From the NCBI GenBank assembly GCA_023544495.1, contig JAMJFV010000022.1:1-12825 (forward strand): 12,825 nt of DNA. The letters run 5' to 3'. Below, piece after piece: positions 5,662 through 12,323 of this stretch; position 1 is the first letter of the stretch; every line of letters starts with the position of its first letter. The translations under genes and the position numbers were made by a program. Below the pieces are notes generated by a model that searched no databases, was not told the origin of the DNA, and worked only from the letters and a program-made list of their open reading frames with translations. The stretch comes from ANME-2 cluster archaeon (GTDB lineage: Archaea; Halobacteriota; Methanosarcinia; Methanosarcinales; Methanocomedenaceae).

Positions 5662-6003
5662 CTATTCTTCCTGCAACACTATTTCACTGCTTTTCTTGAC
5701 AATAGATATTATTTGGTCAACTTCATCCTTATCCTTCATCGGGACTCTGATCCAGTGTTCGATATTTCTTTGTTTTACATGGTTCGTTCCGTCCTGGCAA
5801 GGGTCGGAATGCGTATCCTCAATGGCCTCGTCTATCCTGGTAATAAGCACGCCATTTGTCACAAGAATGGCAAATGTCTTTCCATTGGTCTGGTACGATG
5901 GACATCCGAATGTCATATTTTGAGTTACATGGGGCCAGCTAAGCACCTTTTTCTCGAAAGCATACCTTATTTCCTTCATTTCTTTTTCTAAATAATATTT
6001 CAT
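5662..6003 (-). CDS. Small TfoX/YjbR-like (MmcQ-like) domain protein
   Basis: A 113-residue soluble protein starting MKYYLEKEMKEIRYAFEKKV. The core FGCPSYQTNGKTFAILVTNG (about residues 34-53) followed by LITR resembles the curved beta-sheet of TfoX N-terminal and YjbR/MmcQ proteins, where FGxPxxxxxGKxFA is typical; the tail (HWIRVPMKDKDEVDQII) fits their last helix. Function in this group is poorly known and I infer none. ATG 6003 is preferred to an in-frame TTG at 6027: a TATA-like GGTATATTGG at 6024-6033 is centred about 26 bases before 6003, pointing to leaderless transcription from the ATG. It lies 73 bases downstream of the coiled-coil gene on the same strand. Family call is tentative, the reading frame is well supported by composition. 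Confidence 0.68.
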   Translation of the reverse strand: MKYYLEKEMKEIRYAFEKKVLSWPHVTQNMTFGCPSYQTNGKTFAILVTNGVLITRIDEAIEDTHSDPCQDGTNHVKQRNIEHWIRVPMKDKDEVDQIISIVKKSSEIVLQEE

Positions 6004-6023
6004 TGTTACTATCCTGTAAGGTG

Positions 6024-6033
6024 CCAATATACC
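6024..6033 (-). promoter_or_regulatory. TATA box of the TfoX/YjbR-like gene
   Basis: Minus strand GGTATATTGG, centre about 26 bases before ATG 6003. It decides that start over the upstream TTG at 6027, which would lie within the box. Inferred from spacing. Confidence 0.5.
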
Positions 6034-6076
6034 TTTTAATGGCTTGTGTAAATATTTCCTGTAAATTCAGCAAGAA

Positions 6077-6256
6077 TTATTTCTCAGACAGAACCTCAAT
6101 CTGGGACTCAAGCGTTTCCAGTCTCCCGGCTATCTCACTTACCACCTGCAACATCTCTTTAAGCAGTTGTACAGTAGCAGCCCCATCAATGTCCTTCTCT
6201 TCCACTTTATCCAGACGGTCTTTCAATACCTGACTGTCTTTTATAAAATCTCCCAT
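6077..6256 (-). CDS. Small coiled-coil protein, 59 residues
   Basis: ATG 6256 follows a strong Shine-Dalgarno GGAGGT (6264-6270, 7-8 bases away), and the frame runs to TAA at 6077-6079. The product is acidic and almost wholly helical, starting MGDFIKDSQVLKDRLDKVEE and ending ETLESQIEVLSEK, with heptad-like spacing of L, V and I in two stretches (~9-19 and ~30-57) joined by a DIDGAAT turn. It has no membrane segment or cysteines. This suggests a small oligomerising or adaptor protein; I do not recognise the family. A TATA-like ATTTAATAC near 6294-6302 would give a leader of about 16 bases including the ribosome site. It is divergent from the lipoprotein gene. Confidence 0.8.
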   Translation of the reverse strand: MGDFIKDSQVLKDRLDKVEEKDIDGAATVQLLKEMLQVVSEIAGRLETLESQIEVLSEK

Positions 6257-6439
6257 TCGAACTAACCTCCTAATTAAAAGTATGCACTGAAAAGTATTAA
6301 ATGTTGTTTATTCCGGGGTGGAAAAATCAATACTACAACAGACTTACTATACCTGCATACAAAAATATAAATAAAATCAGTGAAAGAATTACTACCTGAC
6401 CTTAATATTTTCGATAAAAAAAACAATTGAAGTGGTAGA

Positions 6440-7234
6440 ATGATTCTCAATCATGTAAAAATAGTTACGATAATACTATTATCCATCCTTTTAACAGGAT
6501 GTACGACGAACGGGGCAGACTTTGATTCGGTCGTCAGGTCTATGCCGGAGATCCAGCAGGTAATGAACGCACACCCGGATGCGAAAATAACAGTCACATA
6601 CTGGACAACAGAAGAAGTGGGATCAATTTCCGGTGAAATAGGACTACAGTGTGGTAAAGCCATTACACCACGGCCCCTGTATAAAGCAATAGTCAGCGAC
6701 CGTGAAGTAGAAGTGGTAAACTGGATAGATCCCGTCAATCGAGTAATAGTATGTTCACAACTGGTTCTTGTTCAGGAGACTACCACCCCGGCTCCAGAAC
6801 TAACCTGGACCATATCAGGAAGTGAAGATGCAACTTCAAACGGGAGTCCAGCAGTTTCCCAAACAGCAACTTCAACAGCAACTTCAACAGCAACTTCAAC
6901 AGCAACTTCAACAGCAACAGCAACAGTAACTTCAACGGCAACAGCAACAACAACCGAAACAGCAACCGAGATTCAATATAATGTCATTGCAGTAGCACGA
7001 CAATTAGATCCAGGCACTTTCGAGATAACCTATTATGGAGGTTCAGATCATGATACGCTGGAATCATTAGTGTACGAGGTCAACGGGATATCTGGTTCCA
7101 GTGCAGGAAAACCAACGGTCGGCCAGACCTTCACAGTCCATGATGGCGGAAGTCCAGAAGGTAATGACCACATTCTAGTGACCGCGATATTCGAGAATGG
7201 AGCCGAACAGGTCATTCTGGATAGATATATATAA
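6440..7234 (+). CDS. Secreted lipoprotein with Thr/Ala/Ser repeat linker and pilin-like C-terminal beta domain
   Basis: 264 residues. The signal peptide ends in a lipobox, LLTGC, with C21 the likely lipidated residue; the protein would be anchored outside the cytoplasmic membrane. Residues ~27-110 form a domain I do not recognise (VVRSMPEIQQVMNAHPDAK..., with C71 and C105 that could form a disulfide). Residues ~142-177 are nine four-residue units of the type TATS/TATA/TVTS/TATE, a flexible, probably O-glycosylated spacer. The last ~85 residues (VIAVARQLDPGTFEITYYGG through DRYI) resemble the C-terminal beta domain of archaeal type IV pilin-like proteins, with ILVTAIFENGAEQVILDRY at the end. 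The start is ATG 6440; only weak GGTAGA lies upstream. TATA-like boxes lie at about 6364-6372 and 6401-6410. Function is unknown, surface location is well supported. Confidence 0.85.
   Translation: MILNHVKIVTIILLSILLTGCTTNGADFDSVVRSMPEIQQVMNAHPDAKITVTYWTTEEVGSISGEIGLQCGKAITPRPLYKAIVSDREVEVVNWIDPVNRVIVCSQLVLVQETTTPAPELTWTISGSEDATSNGSPAVSQTATSTATSTATSTATSTATATVTSTATATTTETATEIQYNVIAVARQLDPGTFEITYYGGSDHDTLESLVYEVNGISGSSAGKPTVGQTFTVHDGGSPEGNDHILVTAIFENGAEQVILDRYI
6863..6970 (+). repeat. 12-bp tandem repeats within the lipoprotein gene
   Basis: Nine consecutive 12-base units. The first four (6863-6910) are identical, ACAGCAACTTCA; the next five are variants of it (ACAGCAACAGCA, ACAGTAACTTCA, ACGGCAACAGCA and two more diverged). 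Each unit codes four residues, so copy number can change without breaking the frame. The identical copies point to recent slippage or unequal exchange. Confidence 0.92.
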
Positions 7235-7265
7235 TTAAAATTATATTTCGGTCCATCCTTTTTTT
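7229..7265 (+). terminator. Probable terminator after the lipoprotein gene
   Basis: A perfect 8-bp inverted repeat with a 2-base loop (ATATAATT-AA-AATTATAT, 7229-7246) spans the stop codon and is followed by a run of seven T at 7259-7265. Archaeal termination depends mainly on T-runs; the AT-only hairpin may be incidental. Confidence 0.45.
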
Positions 7266-7372
7266 CGTATTTTTAAAGCATTGCTTCATCGAGAACAGCT
7301 TTATTCCAAACCAGGGTCATATTCAAATAGCCAGCATCACACAATTGTAACATCCCGTAATAAGGAAAAACC

Positions 7373-7380
7373 ATATATCT
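7373..7380 (+). promoter_or_regulatory. TATA box of the HhH-MutS gene
   Basis: ATATATCT, centred near 7376 and preceded by a purine-rich BRE-like GGAAAAACC. A start of transcription about 26 bases on falls at ~7402, almost on ATG 7405, which argues for that start and for a leaderless message rather than GTG 7393. Confidence 0.55.
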
Positions 7381-7404
7381 TTTAACTCCTCTGTGATATC
7401 CTGG

Positions 7405-9504
7405 ATGAGCGATATACGAGATATCCCGGGTATTGGAGACAAGACTGCCCGGCGCCTCCTCGAGCATTTTGAAAGTTATGAGGAGGTAATGAAAGCATTC
7501 GCGCAGCGTAATGTGACTGCCATTGCAGCAGTTCCGGGGATCGGTGAAAAGAATGCCATTGCCCTGGTGCAGGCATATATTTTTAAGGACGAGAACATCT
7601 CACCTGACGATTTCCTCAGGACCAGGGAAGCGCACCGGGTGTACCGGCGTTTACTGGATATAATAAAATCATATACCAGCACAGCATATGCCAGGGACAA
7701 GCTCAATATTTATTTCCCCATGCCCTCATCAAAAAAAGACACGATCAATTCGATGATGAAGGACGTGGCTGCTGCCCGTAGAATGGTGGAAAACATATCC
7801 ACATCATCAGGTGGTTCCGATATACTTAAAGAAGTACTCGCAGATATCAGCCCCGTGAGAACAGCAGGCATTAATAAGGTACGGGACAGGGTCATAGTTG
7901 CAGCCAAACATGAAGAATACCAGCAGGTCCAGGCCAGGTTCGGGCATGCGATCAACGTATTGCTGGCGGAATCACCCCGTGAACTCGCTGATGCTGCTAC
8001 TGCGTATCACTATGTCACGGCATCAATGGCCATGGAAGGCGTGAACATACCCTATGATGCCCAGGTTGAGTATGCAGACCTGGCCGGGCTGGAGATGTGG
8101 GAGGTGGTGCCGGAAATTGAGATCGCTTTTTTCTCATTGAACCTGAAAAGCATTACCTCTGCCATACAGGCGTACCAGTTGACAGGAAATGCCGGGTCGC
8201 ACGTCTTTGTGGATATCAAACCGGACCATGTCGGTCGCCTGGGTTCGGCACTGGAAGTTGTTGGTGAGAACAATGATATCAAGACCGGGACTGATAGGGA
8301 GATGGACAGGATACGGTCTTCCCTGGAGGGACTGGATGATCAAGTAAAGACCGAAGAGAAGAATGCGGACGCTCAACTTCGGGAATTTCTTGAGAACAGT
8401 ACTGTCACCCTCAGCGGCAAGGATCTCATGGATGCAATGGGCGGCGATGTAAAAGGACTACTGGACAGGGAGATATCCGGACAGTATACCAGGATCGTAA
8501 AAGAAGCTGTGCAGGGAATAGCCGGCGGTCTTGACCTTGATCCAAAAGAATCGCTCGTGCTTGATGACCTGTTCAGCCAGGATAACATGACCTCTATTGA
8601 AGCTAACAGGGACGTTGTGGAACAGCTCAGGTCGTTATTACGTACCAGGCTGGCAAAACGCCGCATGGATCTGTTGAGGGGAGCTGCCCGTACGTTATCA
8701 GACCTTAAAGATACAGCCAGGGCGCTGGTCTCGGGTGCAATGGAACTGGATATGTGGTTTGCTATCGGTCTCTTTGCCAGGGAGTGCAACCTTACTGAAC
8801 CCTCCCTGGTACATGAGCCCTGTATCAATATCAGGGCAGGGACAAACCTTTTTTTCCCTGGTGACTTCCAGCCCGTTGATTATGCACTGGGTTCGGTGCG
8901 GCCTGGAAGTACCGTCAGGGAGTACACACCTGAGAGGGTGGCTGTACTGAGTGGAGTTAACTCAGGTGGTAAGACAACCACGCTGGACCTGGTCGCCCAG
9001 GTGCTCATCCTGTCCCACATGGGGTTTCCCGTCCCGGGCAGGGAAGTGACTGTGGGATTGACGGATGAGCTGTATTATTTCGGGAAATCCGGGGGTACCA
9101 TGGATGCAGGTGCCTTTGAATCCACGTTACGGGAATTCTCCGTGGTATGGAGTACAGGGAAAATGGCGGTCCTGGTGGATGAACTGGAATCGATTACCGA
9201 ACCAGGAGCATCGGCCCGGATAATCGGTGGTATCCTGGAGTCTCTTGCCGAGAATCCGAATTCAGTGGGTATCTTTGTGAGCCACCTGGCCGAGAGCATA
9301 ATGGAACATACATCGGCACCGGTACGGGTTGACGGTATCGAGGCAAAGGGACTGGATGATGACCTGAACCTGATAGTAGACCGCAATCCCAGATACAATT
9401 ATACTGCCAGGAGCACACCCGAGCTCATCGTTGAGAGACTGGTGCGCAGGGCAGGTGATGAGAAAAGGGATTTCTACCAGCGATTGTTGGATAAGTTCAA
9501 ATGA
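7405..9504 (+). CDS. MutS-superfamily ATPase with N-terminal double helix-hairpin-helix
   Basis: 699 residues. The N-terminus holds two helix-hairpin-helix DNA-binding motifs: IPGIGDKTARRLLEHF (residues 7-22) and VPGIGEKNAIALVQAY (43-58). A long mostly helical middle (~90-470), including an acidic, charged stretch around 310-350, corresponds to the MutS lever/clamp region. The C-terminal ABC-type ATPase has a Walker A variant GVNSGGKTTT (G517-K523), the conserved AGAFESTLREFS segment, Walker B MAVLVDELESI (D592, E593) and a switch histidine FVSHLAE (H627). There is no MutS domain I (mismatch-reading, FxE) and no Smr nuclease domain as in bacterial MutS2. It therefore resembles the archaeal HhH-MutS-like proteins, probably acting on branched or recombining DNA rather than classic mismatch repair; that role is inferred. 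The ATG at 7405 is chosen over GTG 7393 from the TATA spacing. Single gene with its own promoter. Confidence 0.88.
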   Translation: MSDIRDIPGIGDKTARRLLEHFESYEEVMKAFAQRNVTAIAAVPGIGEKNAIALVQAYIFKDENISPDDFLRTREAHRVYRRLLDIIKSYTSTAYARDKLNIYFPMPSSKKDTINSMMKDVAAARRMVENISTSSGGSDILKEVLADISPVRTAGINKVRDRVIVAAKHEEYQQVQARFGHAINVLLAESPRELADAATAYHYVTASMAMEGVNIPYDAQVEYADLAGLEMWEVVPEIEIAFFSLNLKSITSAIQAYQLTGNAGSHVFVDIKPDHVGRLGSALEVVGENNDIKTGTDREMDRIRSSLEGLDDQVKTEEKNADAQLREFLENSTVTLSGKDLMDAMGGDVKGLLDREISGQYTRIVKEAVQGIAGGLDLDPKESLVLDDLFSQDNMTSIEANRDVVEQLRSLLRTRLAKRRMDLLRGAARTLSDLKDTARALVSGAMELDMWFAIGLFARECNLTEPSLVHEPCINIRAGTNLFFPGDFQPVDYALGSVRPGSTVREYTPERVAVLSGVNSGGKTTTLDLVAQVLILSHMGFPVPGREVTVGLTDELYYFGKSGGTMDAGAFESTLREFSVVWSTGKMAVLVDELESITEPGASARIIGGILESLAENPNSVGIFVSHLAESIMEHTSAPVRVDGIEAKGLDDDLNLIVDRNPRYNYTARSTPELIVERLVRRAGDEKRDFYQRLLDKFK

Positions 9505-9522
9505 ATGGACATGGCTTCTCTT

Positions 9523-9603
9523 ATTCTTGAATATTCGATTCATGGGTCGTCCTTTTATACTTCTATTCTTAATTCGATTCATGGATCTCTTTTTCATTCT
9601 TCT
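9523..9603. repeat. Imperfect tandem duplication of about 40 bases downstream of the MutS-like gene
   Basis: Copy A is 9523-9564 and copy B is 9565-9603. Both start ATTCTT, share CGATTCATGG in the middle and end in CTTTT/TTTTT...TTCT. The pyrimidine-rich ends may serve as terminator for the MutS-like gene. The 200 bases between the flanking genes hold no other feature I can support. Confidence 0.65.
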
Positions 9604-9706
9604 ATTATTAACGGACCATATTAGGACCGTCCCGGGTATAGAAATATTTTTTATGATGTAAGTGCTAACGATAAATAAACAAAAACTTTGATGGAGTGGA
9701 AGTAGT

Positions 9707-10135
9707 ATGACATCAGATTATGAATCCTTCTGGGATGCAGATAGTTTCGCTGTGGTAACGGACCGGACAAAACCGGCAATGAAATGGACGATACATGAAC
9801 TTATCAAGCGGGGCAAAAATGTATCTACGGTAGACATTTCAGACAAACCGGTAACGGGAGCATTTACGGATGTATCCGAACTACCAGACGGTGTCCAGGG
9901 TGCGGTCATAGGAGTTACGGGTAAACAACCTTCCGAAATTATGGAAGCACTTGCAGCTAAAGGTATCAATAAAATCTGGGTGCACTTTTCCATCGATACA
10001 CCCGAGGTAAGGGAGAAATGCAGCCAGGACCGGATGCAGTGCATTATGGGAAAATGTCCCATGATGTACCTGGGCGGCAGTATAAGTATCCACGGCATCC
10101 ACAGGAACATAGCAAAACTCATAGGAAAGTATTGA
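9707..10135 (+). CDS. CoA-binding-domain protein (YccU-like Rossmann fold)
   Basis: A 142-residue single-domain protein resembling the CoA_binding_2 family, a Rossmann fold related to the nucleotide-binding part of succinyl-CoA synthetase alpha. The first strand and loop (FAVVTDRTKPAMKWTIHEL, ~14-32), a second strand (NVSTVDIS), a conserved VQGAVIGVTGKQPSEI and the strand INKIWVHF fit the alternating alpha/beta order. The usual last part is changed: it carries a cysteine cluster, C105, C112 and C117 (KCSQDRMQCIMGKC), instead of the typical GxxVVxDRCP. A ribosome site (GGAG near 9693) precedes the ATG, and AT-rich boxes lie at about 9640-9680. Cellular role is unknown in the family. The downstream NDP-sugar gene has its own TATA box, so co-transcription is uncertain. 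Confidence 0.75.
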   Translation: MTSDYESFWDADSFAVVTDRTKPAMKWTIHELIKRGKNVSTVDISDKPVTGAFTDVSELPDGVQGAVIGVTGKQPSEIMEALAAKGINKIWVHFSIDTPEVREKCSQDRMQCIMGKCPMMYLGGSISIHGIHRNIAKLIGKY

Positions 10136-10172
10136 TGCATGCTAAAATCGTTACCGGATAAATCGTTATTGA

Positions 10173-10178
10173 TATATA
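10173..10178 (+). promoter_or_regulatory. TATA box of the NDP-sugar pyrophosphorylase gene
   Basis: TATATA about 33 bases before ATG 10209, giving a predicted leader of about 8 bases. Just upstream a 9-base direct repeat, AAATCGTTA, occurs at 10145-10153 and 10160-10168, period 15. The start at ATG 10209 fits this box better than TTG 10191, which would lie before the predicted transcription start. Confidence 0.5.
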
Positions 10179-10208
10179 CTCCCAAAACCATTGGAATCCT
10201 GTGAAAAT

Positions 10209-11399
10209 ATGAAAGCCTGCATCATGTGCGGAGGCGAAGGTACGCGTCTGCGTCCGCTGACATTCGACCGTCCCAAACCCAATATTCCTTTATTGAACAA
10301 ACCTTCAGTGGTACATCTGGTCGAACATCTGGCTACCGAAGGTTTCAGTGAGATCGTAATTACCCTGGGTTACCTGGGTAACGAGATACAGGAGGCGCTG
10401 GGTGACGGTAGCCTGTTCGGGGTGCACATCGAATATGTGCGGGACATGACCAAACTGGGTACAGCAGGCAGCATAAAGAATGCAGAGCCACTGTTAAAGG
10501 ATGAGCTTTTCATTGTTATTGGCGGTGACCATGTGATGGACCTGAACCTTCGCGAATTATACCGATTCCACGAACATAATGATGCAAAGATCACCATCGG
10601 TCTTTTACCCATTGAAGACCCGAGAGAATACGGTATTGCTGATATGGACGTGTTCAGCCAGATACACCGGTTCTATGAAAAACCAAATGCTGGCAATATA
10701 TTCAGCAATCTTGCCAGTACAGGGATATATGTATGTGATCCTGCCATACTTGAATTGATACCCCCGGCAGCAAATTTTGATTTTGCCAAGGACCTGTTCC
10801 CGAAAATGATGACGATGGGTGACAGGCTGAATGGCTATATGGTAAGGGGGCACTGGACCGATATCGGTAATGCCGGGGCATACAGGCAGGCATGTAAATG
10901 GAAACTCGAAAAACTGCCTGGCACAATTATTAACGGGGACCTCAATATAAGGGATGCGAAGATCCTCGGACCGGTAAATATCGGCAACGCGGTATCGATA
11001 GGTACCAACTCTGCACTGGTGGGGCCCATTGTTATAGGGGAGAACACCACTATCGGAGACGAGGTGCTGATAGGCCCTTATACTTCCATTGGTGCTAATT
11101 GCAATATAAAGAGCGGGGCCAGGATACTGTCTGCCATTATCTTCAATGATGTGGAGATCGGAAAGAACACCAGCGTTTCAGGAGCCATAGTTGACAATGC
11201 CACCAAAATAGGTAGCAACTGTACACTGGAAACAGGTACTGTAATCGGACCCAGGGTGGTTATCCGGGATAAAGTTACGGTACATTCCAATGTGAGCCTG
11301 TGGCCTGAACTTGTTATTGAAGAAGGGAAATCCGTGAAAGAAACTCTGGAAAATCCTAGTTATACAACTAACAACACACAATTCATGAAAAGCATCTGA
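10209..11399 (+). CDS. NDP-sugar pyrophosphorylase with left-handed beta-helix tail (mannose-1-P guanylyltransferase / GlmU-like)
   Basis: 396 residues. It activates a sugar 1-phosphate with an NTP to give an NDP-sugar and pyrophosphate. The nucleotidyltransferase domain (~1-232) begins MKACIMCGGEGTRLRPLTFD with the signature GGxGTRLRPLT and the catalytic K23 region (RPKPNIPLLNKP), followed by LGTAGSIKNA, the metal Asp in IGGDH (D107), FYEKP and GHWTDIG (D218). From ~237 to 372 come hexapeptide repeats of a left-handed beta-helix (GPVNIGNAVSIG, IGENTTIGDEVLIGP, VEIGKNTSVSG, IGSNCTLETGTVIGP). This resembles archaeal and eukaryotic mannose-1-phosphate guanylyltransferases; it lacks the acetyltransferase signature residues that would prove a GlmU. 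The exact sugar and nucleotide cannot be read. It ends at a TGA that is also the first bases of a 19-bp repeat array. Neighbouring GT2 and flippase-like genes suggest use in surface glycan or glycolipid synthesis. Confidence 0.9.
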   Translation: MKACIMCGGEGTRLRPLTFDRPKPNIPLLNKPSVVHLVEHLATEGFSEIVITLGYLGNEIQEALGDGSLFGVHIEYVRDMTKLGTAGSIKNAEPLLKDELFIVIGGDHVMDLNLRELYRFHEHNDAKITIGLLPIEDPREYGIADMDVFSQIHRFYEKPNAGNIFSNLASTGIYVCDPAILELIPPAANFDFAKDLFPKMMTMGDRLNGYMVRGHWTDIGNAGAYRQACKWKLEKLPGTIINGDLNIRDAKILGPVNIGNAVSIGTNSALVGPIVIGENTTIGDEVLIGPYTSIGANCNIKSGARILSAIIFNDVEIGKNTSVSGAIVDNATKIGSNCTLETGTVIGPRVVIRDKVTVHSNVSLWPELVIEEGKSVKETLENPSYTTNNTQFMKSI

Positions 11400-11510
11400 T
11401 CAATGTAAATGCACCTCATCAATGTAAATGCACCTCATCAATGTAAATGCACCTCATCAATGTAAATGCATCTGATCAATGTAAATGCATCTGATCAATG
11501 TAAATGCATC
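11397..11510. repeat. Array of six 19-bp direct tandem repeats
   Basis: Six units with no spacer: 11397-11415, 11416-11434, 11435-11453, 11454-11472, 11473-11491 and 11492-11510. The unit is TGATCAATGTAAATGCATC; units differ only at the second base (G or C) and the eighteenth (C or T). TGATCA and ATGCAT inside it are palindromes. Degenerate pieces continue to about 11545 (TGATCCATG, TGATCTATG). The array starts within the stop codon of the sugar-nucleotide gene and lies between two convergent genes. The period is not a multiple of three and all frames contain stops, so it is not coding. Regularity resembles iterons or a minisatellite; there is no rep gene in the window. Confidence 0.95.
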
Positions 11511-11568
11511 TTGCACCTGATCCATGCAATATATTTGATCTATGTACAGGGCCCGTCAAGTACTCGAT

Positions 11569-12222
11569 TCATGAAAGAAATTTGAACCTGTATCTAAACA
11601 TGGCCCTCAGTACAATTATACCGTCACGCACCGGCCTGAACTTGGACGATCCTGTCCTGGACATATAGGTTATAGGTATCTTTTTCACCTTGAGTCCCAG
11701 CCGTACCGCCTTGGCTGTTATTTCGGTCTCTATCCCAAAATCGTCAGATTCCAGTTCCATCTTTTCAATGGCCTGCCACTTCAATCCGCGGAGCCCTGAA
11801 AGGTTATCCAGCCGGGATGAATAGAGCAACTGGAACAAACCCCTGGATAAGGCATCGCCCACCAGAAAAATTCGCGGCAAAGAATCCCCGTCGAACGTCA
11901 TCCTCTCCCCGATAACAAGATCGTATTCCACGAGGGCATCCAGGATCAATGGTATGGCACCCAGAGGATATGTACCGTCCACATCCAGGAACACCACGTC
12001 GTCCTTAACGTGGTCAAAGGCACAGCGAAGGGCTTCTCCCTTGCCCCGGCCACCATCATATATCACTTCGACCCCGTGCTGATCTGCAATCTCAACGGTC
12101 CGGTCTGTGGAGTGCCCGTCAACTACGATGATCCTGGGATGACCGCACAATTCCTGAATCCGTTCAATGGTGACACCTATACAGGATTCTTCGTTCTTGG
12201 TGGGCAGGATTATTGTAACCAA
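11569..12222 (-). CDS. GT2 glycosyltransferase, dolichyl-phosphate sugar synthase type
   Basis: 217 residues with the GT-A fold of family 2. It begins VTIILPTKNEESCIGVTIE (the PTxNE start typical of Dol-P-Man/Glc synthases), then IIVVDGHSTDRTVEIA, GGRGKGEALRCAF, the metal-binding DxD in VFLDVDGTYP (D80, D82), NLSGLRGLKW and the ETEITAKAVRLGLKV segment expected before the acceptor region. There is no C-terminal membrane span, as in the short soluble class. It would move a sugar from an NDP-donor to a polyprenyl phosphate or similar lipid. The only in-frame start before a TGA is TTG 12222, preceded by GTGAG; a TATA-like box at 12247-12256 puts the transcription start within a few bases of it. 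It is divergent from the membrane-protein gene and convergent with the NDP-sugar gene. Sugar and lipid identity are unknown. Confidence 0.88.
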   Translation of the reverse strand: MVTIILPTKNEESCIGVTIERIQELCGHPRIIVVDGHSTDRTVEIADQHGVEVIYDGGRGKGEALRCAFDHVKDDVVFLDVDGTYPLGAIPLILDALVEYDLVIGERMTFDGDSLPRIFLVGDALSRGLFQLLYSSRLDNLSGLRGLKWQAIEKMELESDDFGIETEITAKAVRLGLKVKKIPITYMSRTGSSKFRPVRDGIIVLRAMFRYRFKFLS

Positions 12223-12246
12223 TGTCTCACTTCATAACCAATTACA

Positions 12247-12296
12247 GTATTTATTATTACGTATCCATGATCCGCAGATTATCAAGGTTTATATAT
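12247..12296. promoter_or_regulatory. Divergent promoter region between the GT2 and flippase-like genes
   Basis: On the minus strand TAATAAATAC (12247-12256) is about 26 bases before TTG 12222. On the plus strand TTTATATAT (12288-12296) is centred about 32 bases before ATG 12324. The two boxes lie within 50 bases, so the genes may be controlled together. Confidence 0.55.
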
Positions 12297-12323
12297 GATA
12301 TAATTATTATCATTCATAGCACC

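Noticed and set aside
8373..8828. Minus-strand open frame of 151 codons within the MutS-like gene
   Set aside because: Serine/arginine-rich antisense shadow of a well-supported gene, with no motif or promoter.
9431..9661. Plus-strand hydrophobic open frame across the end of the MutS-like gene
   Set aside because: It overlaps the MutS C-terminus in another frame, and its hydrophobicity comes from the T-rich duplicated stretch; no ribosome site.
10145..10168. 9-base direct repeat AAATCGTTA before the NDP-sugar gene as an operator
   Set aside because: Only two short AT-rich copies with period 15 and no symmetry; could easily arise by chance, so kept only as a note with the TATA box.
11397..11545. 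CRISPR array
   Set aside because: Units of 19 bases follow each other without spacers and no cas gene is present; this is a tandem repeat.
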